Assembly (NCBI GenBank): GCA_018062105.1
Contig: JAGOSV010000007.1
Span: forward strand, 34,533-69,051
Source of the DNA: Sterolibacterium sp.
GTDB taxonomy: Bacteria > Pseudomonadota > Gammaproteobacteria > Burkholderiales > Rhodocyclaceae
Length of the DNA stretch: 34,519 nucleotides
Direction of reading: 5' to 3'
Both the position numbers and the translations under genes were made by a program. Positions 1-7,468 of the stretch are shown piece by piece (the first letter of the stretch is position 1; the number at the start of each line of letters is the position of its first letter). A model generated the notes under the pieces. It saw only the letters and a program-made list of their open reading frames with translations. It was not told where the DNA came from and ran no database searches.

Positions 1-1604
1 GCGAAGCGCAGGTGGACTTGGCCTTGCAGGCCAATGGGCTGGAACTGGAAAAGTCGGAAGTGGAAACATTGCTGGCGCTGGCGCGTTCCACCGAGGCCGC
101 AGGCACCGACGCCAAGGCCGAAAGCCTGCTGGAGCTGATCTACAAGCTGCAACAGGAAGAAGCCAACCCGGCGCTGAAGGTGCTGGTGTTCACCGAATTC
201 GTGCCCACGCAGGCGATGCTGGCGGACTATCTGGAAAGCCGAGGCTTTGCGGTGGCCACGCTCAACGGCAGCATGGACATGGAAGCGCGCACGCGGACGT
301 TGCAGCAGTTCGCAAAGGACGCGCGGGTGCTGATTTCCACCGACGCAGGTGGCGAAGGTTTGAACCTCCAGTTCTGCCACGTCATCGTCAATTTCGACAT
401 GCCGTGGAACCCCATGCGCATCGAGCAGCGCATCGGGCGCGTGGATCGCATCGGGCAGAAGCACGTCGTGCGCGCGCTGAACTTCGTGCTGGAAGACACG
501 GTGGAACACCGCGTGCGGCAGGTGCTGGAAGAAAAGCTCGCCGTCATCGCCGAGGAGTTCGGCGTGGACAAGGCGGCGGACGTGATGGATTCGGCGGAAG
601 TGGAGCCGGTGTTCGACGAGTTGTTCGTGCAGAGCCTGCAACACCCGGAAGCCATCGAACGTGAATGCAACAGCGTGGTCTCGCAGTTGCGCGCAACGCT
701 GGCCGAATCGAACCGGCACAGCGACTTGCTGGCCGTGCCGCACGATCTGGACGCCGACCAGGCACGCAAGTGGCGCGACCACCCGGCGCAGTTCTGGCTG
801 GAGCGCGCCATCGTCAACGGACTGGCGGCGCGCGGCGGATTGGCGACGAAGAACGGAGATGGTTTGACAGGTGTGTGGCGCGTGCGCTGGGTCGACGGCA
901 GCGAGACGCCGCAGGCGTGCTTCGACGCGCGCGCGGCGGACGACCACCCGGCAGCGGAGTGGGTGACGATGGAAGACCCGCGCGCGCGGGCCATCATTGG
1001 CGATGTGCCGCGTTTCGTGTCTGGGCAGCCATTGCCGGTTATTCGCGTGACCGGCCTGCCGGAGTCGGTGAACGGCATTTGGTCGTTGTGGGAAGTTGGA
1101 CTTGCCGCGCAGGGCGCAAGCCGCAAGCGCTTCCTGCCGGTGTTCATCAATGACGAAGGCCGCTCCTTTGTGCCCACGGCCAAGCGCGTGTGGGATTTGC
1201 TGCTGACCGAAAGCGTTGCCGTGCAGTCGGTGGCGGACGCGGAAGATTCTGCGCGCTGGTTCGAGGCATCGTTCGCCGTGGCCACCGCACAAGGCGAACC
1301 CTTGTTCGCGGCGCTGGCGGAAGAACACCGCACCCGCATCAAGGAAGAACGGGATCGTGCCACCTACGCTTTCGAGGCGCGTTATCAGGCCATCGGGCGC
1401 ATCGGCCTGCCCGCCGTGCGCGAGTTCCGCCGCCGCCGTCTGCAAGCCGAGCACGATGCGCGCTTGGCCGCGCTGGATGACATGGAAGCCACCGTGCCCG
1501 AGTTGAACGCCGTGGCGGTGGTGCGGATTGACGCTAAGGCTTGTCCTCTCCCCAACCCCTCTCCCGCAAGTGGGAGAGGGGCTTCTGATGGGAGCGCGGC
1601 ATGA
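1..1604 (+). CDS. brxHII: BREX type 3 helicase BrxHII, C-terminal part (5' end outside window)
   Basis: This is the C-terminal part of a SNF2/SF2-type helicase; the frame is open from base 3, so the first RecA-like domain and Walker A lie upstream of the window. Visible is the second helicase domain (about bases 175-480) with KVLVFTEF, a motif V-like STDAGGEGLNLQF and motif VI EQRIGRVDRIGQ, all typical of SNF2 family ATPases. A long family-specific C-terminal region of about 370 residues follows. Its TGA overlaps the pglZ start (ATGA). Together with pglZ and a BrxA-like gene downstream, this is the order brxHII-pglZ-brxA known for type 3 BREX phage defence, so ATP-driven DNA translocation in that system is inferred. 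The last about 20 residues are encoded by an inserted-looking palindromic repeat. An alternative is a DrmD-like helicase of DISARM, but DISARM does not carry PglZ. Confidence 0.72.
   Translation, partial: EAQVDLALQANGLELEKSEVETLLALARSTEAAGTDAKAESLLELIYKLQQEEANPALKVLVFTEFVPTQAMLADYLESRGFAVATLNGSMDMEARTRTLQQFAKDARVLISTDAGGEGLNLQFCHVIVNFDMPWNPMRIEQRIGRVDRIGQKHVVRALNFVLEDTVEHRVRQVLEEKLAVIAEEFGVDKAADVMDSAEVEPVFDELFVQSLQHPEAIERECNSVVSQLRATLAESNRHSDLLAVPHDLDADQARKWRDHPAQFWLERAIVNGLAARGGLATKNGDGLTGVWRVRWVDGSETPQACFDARAADDHPAAEWVTMEDPRARAIIGDVPRFVSGQPLPVIRVTGLPESVNGIWSLWEVGLAAQGASRKRFLPVFINDEGRSFVPTAKRVWDLLLTESVAVQSVADAEDSARWFEASFAVATAQGEPLFAALAEEHRTRIKEERDRATYAFEARYQAIGRIGLPAVREFRRRRLQAEHDARLAALDDMEATVPELNAVAVVRIDAKACPLPNPSPASGRGASDGSAA
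1546..1582. repeat. Palindromic CCCCTCTCCC-type repeat at the brxHII/pglZ junction
   Basis: CCCCTCTCCC (1556-1565) and GGGAGAGGGG (1572-1581) form a perfect 10-bp inverted repeat around a 6-nt loop, preceded by a CTCTCCCCAA stretch. This layout resembles dispersed intergenic palindromes widespread in GC-rich proteobacteria. Here it lies inside the end of a coding region, encoding the Pro/Ser/Gly-rich tail of the helicase, and ends 18 nt before the pglZ start. No T-run follows, so it is not a standard terminator. Confidence 0.7.
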
Positions 1605-3649
1605 CCCATTCGTCCAACCTGTGGCACCAGCGCATCCTTCAGCCTTTCGCGGCTGATCTTTCCCGCATGTGGGTAGCCTGCGACCCGGATGGCGTGTTGC
1701 TGGACGAAAAGTTGCTGTCCGACCTACGCGCCCGTGGCTTCGAGGTAATGGGGTACGACGACCCGTTCGCGTTCCGGGCAGAGTTCGAGGAGCGGTATCG
1801 CGCTGCGTGGGATGCGAATGAGCCTGCACCATCACCGGCTTTGATCGTGCATCTGCGACGCGACAACGCGGACGACCTGCCGTGGGACATCCTGCATAAC
1901 GCCCGCCCTGCGGTGCGGTTGAGCTTGGCCGAACTGTTCCCCAAGTTGGCCTACGGCGCGGTGCGGCAGGTGGAGCCGGAACTGTTGGCCGTGCTGTTCG
2001 ATGCCCACCAGACCGAGTTGCAGTCGGCCAGGGGCGAGAACGAGTCGAAGGACTTCATCCTTGAACACGTCTATCAATTGACGCCGCGTTCCATTCGCAC
2101 CCCGGTGGACTTCTGGCGCGAGGTGCTGCGTCTGCACTTCGCCAACCGTGCCTTGCCGGAATCGTTTGCCGAGCACGTTGCAGGCATCCTGCGTGGCAAG
2201 GGCTTGTTCGCCGGGCAGCCGGTGGCGGATTGGCTGTCGTCCAGGAGTGCGCTGTTGCGCGTGGTGCAGGACGCTTGGTATCGCTATCTGGAGAAGTTGA
2301 AGCTGGAAGGCAGGCGCGTTGCCGAGCCTGATTCGCCGTCCCTCGGCGCGGGCAAAGTCGGCGCGGAGATCGAGATTCCCTTCGACCACACCGACGTGCG
2401 CGCCATCATTGATTCGATGTTCCTGGACGGCAGCCTGCACCCGCTGGCCGTTTCCGGCGTTCCGGCTTCGGTGCCGGGCTGGATCAGGGCGGGCATCGTC
2501 GAGGATGTCTGGTCGCAGTTCGCGCTGGCGGAAAAGAGCATCGAGACGCTTGCTGCGGCGGTGCCGGACGCAGATGCCCCGCACAAAGCGTGGGGCGACT
2601 TCGCCAAACGCTATGGCGAGATGTTGAGCCGCGTTCACGATTTGCCGGGCAAGGATGGTGGCGAGCGGCTGACGAATATTCGGGATCGCATCAAGGCCAT
2701 TCAGACGCTGTCGGACGAGCGATTGCAGGCGTGGGTGGCGGCCCGCCACTACGCCGACCTGATCCTGCAACCGGCGACCAAAGGCCCGGTGATGGTGCAT
2801 CACGTTCCGCGCTTCCTGCGCCAGCGCCGGAATGCGGGCGAAACCAAGGTGGCGTTGCTGGTGTTCGATGGTTTGGCCCTCGACCAGTGGGTACGGATCA
2901 GGGAGCACCTGATCGCCCGCCAACAGCCTCTGGCCTTCGATGAGAACACGGCTTTCGCGTGGCTGCCCACGGTGACATCGGTGTCGCGTCAGGCGCTGTT
3001 TTCTGGCCTGCGGCCGCGCGAGTTCGAGGATTCGATAGACCACACCAACAAGGAAGAAACCTTGTGGAAGGCGTTCTGGCAGAACGAAGGTGGCGTCGCG
3101 CCCGCCGAGGTGATGTATCGGCGCGCGCTGCGTCAAGTCGAGCAACTGGCTGCGTTGCAAACCGAAATCACCGACCGCAAGCCCAAGGTGCTGGGCTTGG
3201 TGATCGACGAGGTAGACGAGCGACTGCACAAGGAGCGAAGCAAGGACGACGTGGCGTTGTGGATTGGACGCTGGCTTGACACGGGATTCGTCGAGCGCAT
3301 GTTTGCCTTCCTGCTGGGTGAAGGGTTCAGCATTTACGTCACGGCGGATCACGGCAACGTGGATGCCGTCGGCGTCGGCAGGCCGAATCAGGGCGTGATC
3401 GCGGAAACGCGCGGCGAGCGCGTGCGGGTGTATCGCAGCGAATCCTTGCGTGCGGATTCTGCGGCGGCATATCCCGACACGGTCAGTCTGGAGATCGCTG
3501 GACTGCCCGCGAACTTCATGCCTCTATTCGCAGGCGGACGCAGCGCGTTCGTTCCCGATGGCGATCAGGTGGTTGTCCACGGCGGTGTGTCGGTCGAGGA
3601 ACTGATCGTTCCTTTCGTGAAGGTTTCAAACGTGAATGATGGCGGATGA
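1601..3649 (+). CDS. pglZ: BREX phosphatase-fold protein PglZ
   Basis: A 682-residue protein with the PglZ domain, an alkaline-phosphatase-superfamily fold that is a core component of all BREX phage-defence systems. Its biochemical role in defence is not fully settled. Two metal-site-like motifs are visible: LLVFDGLALDQW around residues 418-429 (the Asp expected to bind metal) and VTADHGNVDAVG around residues 580-591 (Asp-His pair). The region between them holds VTSVSRQALFSG, whose Ser/Thr are candidates for the nucleophile. The N-terminal about 400 residues are a helical extension seen in long PglZ proteins. The start is the ATG inside the helicase stop (ATGA), with GGAG six bases upstream. 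brxA follows after 24 nt. The order helicase-pglZ-brxA points to type 3 BREX. Family assignment is firm; subtype is inferred from order. Confidence 0.85.
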   Translation: MTHSSNLWHQRILQPFAADLSRMWVACDPDGVLLDEKLLSDLRARGFEVMGYDDPFAFRAEFEERYRAAWDANEPAPSPALIVHLRRDNADDLPWDILHNARPAVRLSLAELFPKLAYGAVRQVEPELLAVLFDAHQTELQSARGENESKDFILEHVYQLTPRSIRTPVDFWREVLRLHFANRALPESFAEHVAGILRGKGLFAGQPVADWLSSRSALLRVVQDAWYRYLEKLKLEGRRVAEPDSPSLGAGKVGAEIEIPFDHTDVRAIIDSMFLDGSLHPLAVSGVPASVPGWIRAGIVEDVWSQFALAEKSIETLAAAVPDADAPHKAWGDFAKRYGEMLSRVHDLPGKDGGERLTNIRDRIKAIQTLSDERLQAWVAARHYADLILQPATKGPVMVHHVPRFLRQRRNAGETKVALLVFDGLALDQWVRIREHLIARQQPLAFDENTAFAWLPTVTSVSRQALFSGLRPREFEDSIDHTNKEETLWKAFWQNEGGVAPAEVMYRRALRQVEQLAALQTEITDRKPKVLGLVIDEVDERLHKERSKDDVALWIGRWLDTGFVERMFAFLLGEGFSIYVTADHGNVDAVGVGRPNQGVIAETRGERVRVYRSESLRADSAAAYPDTVSLEIAGLPANFMPLFAGGRSAFVPDGDQVVVHGGVSVEELIVPFVKVSNVNDGG

Positions 3650-3673
3650 GTTTTTGAATGATGGTTTTGAACA

Positions 3674-4393
3674 ATGACAACGGCTCCACGAATCGGTTTT
3701 GACCGGTTCATCTCACTCGAATGGGCGACGGCCGCGCTGAAGGTTCGCGCAGGCGTGGCGCAGCTAGACGACCTGGAGGCATTGCTCGATGCCGCCGGGT
3801 TGGGTGCCGCCGCGCGCACGAAAACCCGTACCGTGCTGAACCGCCTGTGGCTTCAGCCGCGCGCCGAGCTGGTGGACTACGCAGATCGCGGCGTGGCGAT
3901 TTTCAAAGCGAATCCCGATGTGCCAGTCGCCGCATTGCACTGGGGCATGGCCGTGGCGACCTATCCCTTCTTCGGCAAGGTGGCCGAGCTGATCGGACGC
4001 CTGTCCGCCCTGCAAGGCGATTGCGCATCCGCCGAAATCCATCGGCGCATGAGCGAAACCTACGGTGAGCGCGAAGGCACCTACCGGATGACCAACATGG
4101 TCATCCAGAGTCAGGCTGGCTGGGGTGCTGTGGAGCGGGTCGAGAAAGGCAAGCGCGTTATCCGGCTGGCGGCAACGGCCATCGACAACGACGAACTCAC
4201 CGCCTGGTTGATCGAAGCGGCGGTGCGCTACGTCGGCAAGCCCGTTTCCGTCCCGAGCCTGCAGTCGCTGCCAGTGCTGTTTCCGTTCACCCTGTCGCAA
4301 CCTTTGTCATGGCTGGTATCGAACAGCACGCATTTGGTCATGCGTTCAGAGGGGCCGGGAAATCAGCTTGTTGCCTTGCGCGAGGCGGTTTGA
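3674..4393 (+). CDS. brxA: BrxA-like protein (DUF1819-type), BREX
   Basis: A 239-residue protein resembling BrxA/DUF1819: an N-terminal stretch LEWATAALKVRAG with a DDLEALLDAAGLG..KTRTVLNRLWLQPR helix pair, a central ALHWGMAVATYPFFGKVAELIGRL segment, and RMSETYGEREGTYRMTN leading to a winged-helix-like end. BrxA is a small DNA-binding-type protein of BREX systems and is the last gene in type 3 clusters, as here. It lies 24 nt after pglZ. No good Shine-Dalgarno site precedes the ATG, so it may depend on translation of pglZ. The predicted central hydrophobic stretch is too short to argue for a membrane protein. Family recognition is by pattern and position, without a profile search. Confidence 0.6.
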   Translation: MTTAPRIGFDRFISLEWATAALKVRAGVAQLDDLEALLDAAGLGAAARTKTRTVLNRLWLQPRAELVDYADRGVAIFKANPDVPVAALHWGMAVATYPFFGKVAELIGRLSALQGDCASAEIHRRMSETYGEREGTYRMTNMVIQSQAGWGAVERVEKGKRVIRLAATAIDNDELTAWLIEAAVRYVGKPVSVPSLQSLPVLFPFTLSQPLSWLVSNSTHLVMRSEGPGNQLVALREAV

Positions 4394-4409
4394 AGATGAG
4401 GTTCTGGCC

Positions 4410-4591
4410 ATGACGCAAAAGAATCCGCCGCCCAGTGACGAGTCGAAAAAGAACACGTTGAAGCTGTCGCCTCCGCAATCACTGCTGGTTTCTCGAACGA
4501 CGAGATCGAGCGAGTTACTGATGTTTATGCCCAGTCGTTAGCGTGGCAGATGACCCGCGAGGGCTTGCAAGAGCAGAAGTCTGTTGTGTAA
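4410..4591 (+). pseudogene. Small ORF after brxA, split by a -1 frameshift at an A-run
   Basis: A good ribosome site (GAGG at 4398-4401) precedes ATG 4410, which opens MTQKNPPPSDESKK and then runs to an early stop at 4539-4541 (43 codons). At the A5 run 4446-4450 a -1 shift enters a second frame from 4451, reading EHVEAVASAITAGF, then SNDEIERVTDVYAQ, and ending QEQKSVV at the TAA of 4589-4591. Joined, this gives about 60 residues with a charged, helical composition that looks more protein-like than the unshifted continuation. It could be a one-base deletion (pseudogene or assembly error) or frameshifting on AAAAAG. I recognise no family. It lies 16 nt after brxA on the same strand, so it probably belongs to the defence transcript. 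Confidence 0.45.
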
Positions 4592-4638
4592 GACGTCGCT
4601 AAAACTGCGTCCTGCGTCGGCTTTTCTGATGGAGTTTT

Positions 4639-6096
4639 TCAGTTGCCGGCGTTTTTCAGGTTTTCGATCGAGTAGAAGGCCGGTTTGCCGTAGTCGGTAT
4701 CTGGTGGATTGGTGATGATGCCCTGTGTCTTGGCTTGGGTCAGGTCATAGACGGTGTAGGTGCCGGTGTTGAGGTCGTGGTAGAAGGCCGAGAACTGGTT
4801 GAAGATATTAGGGCCGGGCTGGTAGACGTTATTGACCCAGTTGAATTTCCAGATGCGTCCCTGGGCATCGTAGCTGTCGGCCAGGGTGAATAGCCAGCTG
4901 TCCTCGTCCAGATACAGGGTGCGTTGTGGGTAGAGGTGGCGGAAGCCTTCCTTGACACGTCCTTCGAGCACCCAGACGCGGTGCAGCTCCCAGCGGATCA
5001 GGTCGGGGTTTTCATGGTTGGGGGTGAGCAGGCGGGCGTAGCGGTTTTCGCCGGTGCTGCGGCTTTCCAGCCGGTAGTTGTTGTAGGGGATGTAGAGTTC
5101 GCGCTTGCCCTGTAGCTTCCAGTCGTAGCGTTCGCCGGAGCCGTTGAACAGGCGGGCATCGTCGATGGTGAGGGTGTTGGCCGATGAGGGTAGCGGCATG
5201 TCGAAGCCAAAGCCCGGGGCTTGGCGAACCCGGCGTGTCGAGGCGATGTATTGCCAGGCCAGGCGTGAATCGCGATCCATCGAGAAACGGTCAATGACGC
5301 GCGTCATGATGCCTTTTTCACGTTCTGGTGCCAGGGTGACAGCGCGCGTGTAGGTGGCAACCCCTTCGTGTTTTCGGCCACGCAACAGCGGATCGTTGGC
5401 GCGTGACAGATTCCAGACGACCTGGCCGCCCCAGATGATACCGCCATTGGGATAGACCACTGCCAGATCGGTATCGCGGTATTCGACATGGATCATGGCC
5501 GGCAGCACGCCGTTCCACAGCAGTTCCATGCCGCTTTTCGGGAAGGGGAAGGGGCTCGCTCCCATGTGACCGTCATTGACGCTCAGACCATTGGCGGCAA
5601 GCTCGGCATCGGCGGCATTCTGGGCGATGACGCGGCAGATCGAGTCGTCGTAACGGAAGTCGCGGTGCGCGGGGTAGACCGCCATGCGGAAGGTGGCGGG
5701 GTATTTGCGGAACATCGCCCGCTGTCCTTCGCTCAGACGGTCGAGGTATTGGGTGTGGTTTTGCGCGGTGATGGTAAACAGGGGGTTTTCACTGGCGTAA
5801 GGGTCGCTGGGCAGGCGGCCGGGCTCCGCTGTCATGCCAGGGGCGGCCCCCAGCCATTTGCCGCTGTATTCGGCCACACCGCTGGCGGTGCCAGCACGCT
5901 CGGCACCCAGGCAGGTGAGCTGCCGGCCAAGGCGGCCGATTTCTTCTGCTGTGGCACGGGCGAAGGCGGAGGGTGCAGCCAGCATCCCGGATAGGCCGGC
6001 CCCCAGGAGGATGCAGATCACCGGCAGCGCCCTTGGGCGAAGGGGGCGATGGGAAAGGGGCAGGCGATGGGAAAGAGACAGACGTTGCAGGGGCAT
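4639..6096 (-). CDS. DUF1329 envelope protein
   Basis: A 485-residue protein of the DUF1329 family, soluble envelope proteins with an LolB/LppX-like fold whose genes occur in degraders of hydrophobic compounds; the molecular role is not established. Seen here: a basic N-terminus followed by the hydrophobic stretch LPVICILLGAGLSGMLAAPS and AFARA, a likely Sec signal peptide; then typical family stretches such as YPNGGIIWGGQVVW, RLESRS, RWELHRVWVLEG and YLDEDSW. The chosen ATG lies just before the signal peptide; a longer frame to 6282 would overlap metY deeply and has an atypical composition. It starts 16 nt after the metY stop, so the two are probably cotranscribed. No DUF1302 partner, often its neighbour, is present in the window. 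Confidence 0.8.
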   Translation of the reverse strand: MPLQRLSLSHRLPLSHRPLRPRALPVICILLGAGLSGMLAAPSAFARATAEEIGRLGRQLTCLGAERAGTASGVAEYSGKWLGAAPGMTAEPGRLPSDPYASENPLFTITAQNHTQYLDRLSEGQRAMFRKYPATFRMAVYPAHRDFRYDDSICRVIAQNAADAELAANGLSVNDGHMGASPFPFPKSGMELLWNGVLPAMIHVEYRDTDLAVVYPNGGIIWGGQVVWNLSRANDPLLRGRKHEGVATYTRAVTLAPEREKGIMTRVIDRFSMDRDSRLAWQYIASTRRVRQAPGFGFDMPLPSSANTLTIDDARLFNGSGERYDWKLQGKRELYIPYNNYRLESRSTGENRYARLLTPNHENPDLIRWELHRVWVLEGRVKEGFRHLYPQRTLYLDEDSWLFTLADSYDAQGRIWKFNWVNNVYQPGPNIFNQFSAFYHDLNTGTYTVYDLTQAKTQGIITNPPDTDYGKPAFYSIENLKNAGN

Positions 6097-6112
6097 GCGT
6101 GAAAACTTTCGT

Positions 6113-7384
6113 TCAGACGGCGTGGAGTGCCTGGGCCAGGTCTTCGAGGATGTCGTCGATGTGCTCGATGCCGATGGACAGACGCACGGTGTCTTCGGTG
6201 ACGCCGGCCTTGGCCATTTCTTCGGCCGAGAGCTGGCGGTGTGTGGTGCTGGCCGGATGGCAGGCCAGGGTTTTGCAGTCACCGATATTGACCAGCCGGA
6301 CGACCAGCTTCAGGGCATCCTGGAAGCGGGCACCGCCGGCCAGGCCGCCCTGGACGCCGAAGGTGAGCAGGCCGGAAGGCTTGCCGTCGAGATACTTTTT
6401 CGCCAGGGCGTGGTCGCGCTGGCCGGGCAGGCCGGCGTAATTGACCCAGGTGACTTTGGGGTGCTTTTGCAGGAACTGGGCGACCTGGAGGGCGTTGTCG
6501 GTAATGCGGTCCATGCGTAACGCCAGGGTTTCGATGCCTTGCAGGATCATGAAGGCATTGAAGGGCGAGATGGCGCCGCCGGTGTTGCGCAGCGGCACGA
6601 CACGCGCCCGGGCGATGTAGGCAGCCGCACCAATGGCTTCGGTGTAGACCACGCCGTGATAGGAGGGATCGGGCTCGTTGAGGCGGCGGAATTTTTGCTT
6701 GTGCTGCGCCCAGGGGAACTTGCCGGAGTCAATGATGACACCGCCCAGCGAGTTGCCGTGGCCGGCGAGGTATTTGGTCAGCGAGTGCACCACGATGTCG
6801 GCGCCGTAATCGAAGGGGCGCAGCAGGTAGGGTGTGGCGACGGTGTTATCGATGATCAGCGGAATGCCGTGGCGGTGGGCGATGGCTGCCAGTGGCTCGA
6901 AATCGGTGATGTTACCCAGTGGGTTGCCGATGGATTCGGCGTAGAGCGCCTTGGTGTTGGCGTCGATCAGCGGCTCGAAGCTGTTGGGGTCGCGCGGATC
7001 GGCAAAGCGCACCTGGATGCCGAACTGCGGCAGGGTGTGGGCAAAGAGGTTGTAGGTGCCGCCGTAAAGCGCACTCGAGGAGATGATGTTGTCGCCGGCT
7101 TCGGCGATGGTCATGAGGGCATAGGTGATGGCCATTTGTCCCGAGGCCAGAGCCAGGGCGCCGATGCCGCCTTCCAGAGCCGCCATGCGCTTTTCCAGCA
7201 CGTCCTGGGTCGGGTTCATGATGCGCGTGTAGATGTTGCCCGGCACTTTCAGGTCGAACAGATCGGCACCATGCTGGGTGTCATCGAAGGCGTAGGAGGT
7301 GGTCTGGTAGATCGGCACGGCCACTGCTTTGGTGGTCGGGTCCGGGCTGTAACCGCCATGCACGGCAATGGTTTCGAGTTTCAT
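6113..7384 (-). CDS. metY: O-acetylhomoserine sulfhydrylase (MetY)
   Basis: A PLP enzyme of the Cys/Met metabolism family, 423 residues, expected to make homocysteine from O-acetylhomoserine and sulfide in the cytoplasm. Visible are PIYQTTSYAF, YTRIMNPTQDVLEKR, the cofactor-binding ASGQMAIT, DNTVATPYLLRP and the PLP lysine in HSLTKYLAGHG (about K204). The length over 420 and the sequence KFPWAQHKQKF fit MetY rather than the roughly 380-residue MetB/MetC group. Start at ATG 7384 has GAGGAA seven bases upstream; a 13-codon longer frame is not needed. It is first in a pair with the DUF1329 gene. It connects functionally with the sulfide-producing cys genes 10 kb away. Confidence 0.9.
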   Translation of the reverse strand: MKLETIAVHGGYSPDPTTKAVAVPIYQTTSYAFDDTQHGADLFDLKVPGNIYTRIMNPTQDVLEKRMAALEGGIGALALASGQMAITYALMTIAEAGDNIISSSALYGGTYNLFAHTLPQFGIQVRFADPRDPNSFEPLIDANTKALYAESIGNPLGNITDFEPLAAIAHRHGIPLIIDNTVATPYLLRPFDYGADIVVHSLTKYLAGHGNSLGGVIIDSGKFPWAQHKQKFRRLNEPDPSYHGVVYTEAIGAAAYIARARVVPLRNTGGAISPFNAFMILQGIETLALRMDRITDNALQVAQFLQKHPKVTWVNYAGLPGQRDHALAKKYLDGKPSGLLTFGVQGGLAGGARFQDALKLVVRLVNIGDCKTLACHPASTTHRQLSAEEMAKAGVTEDTVRLSIGIEHIDDILEDLAQALHAV

Positions 7385-7468
7385 GGGTTCCTCGCGGGGA
7401 TGAATCACGGAAAGGCGGGTCATTCTACCCGAGCCGGTGTGGTGGCTGGCGGGTGGGCGGTCGGTCGG

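Noticed and set aside
227-1363. 378-codon - strand frame opposite brxHII
   Set aside because: Ser/Arg/Thr-rich shadow of the helicase gene with no family resemblance.
1832-3352. Long - strand reading frame of 506 codons opposite pglZ
   Set aside because: It is the antisense of pglZ in GC-rich DNA; it is Arg/Gln/His-rich, has no recognisable domain and no ribosome site.
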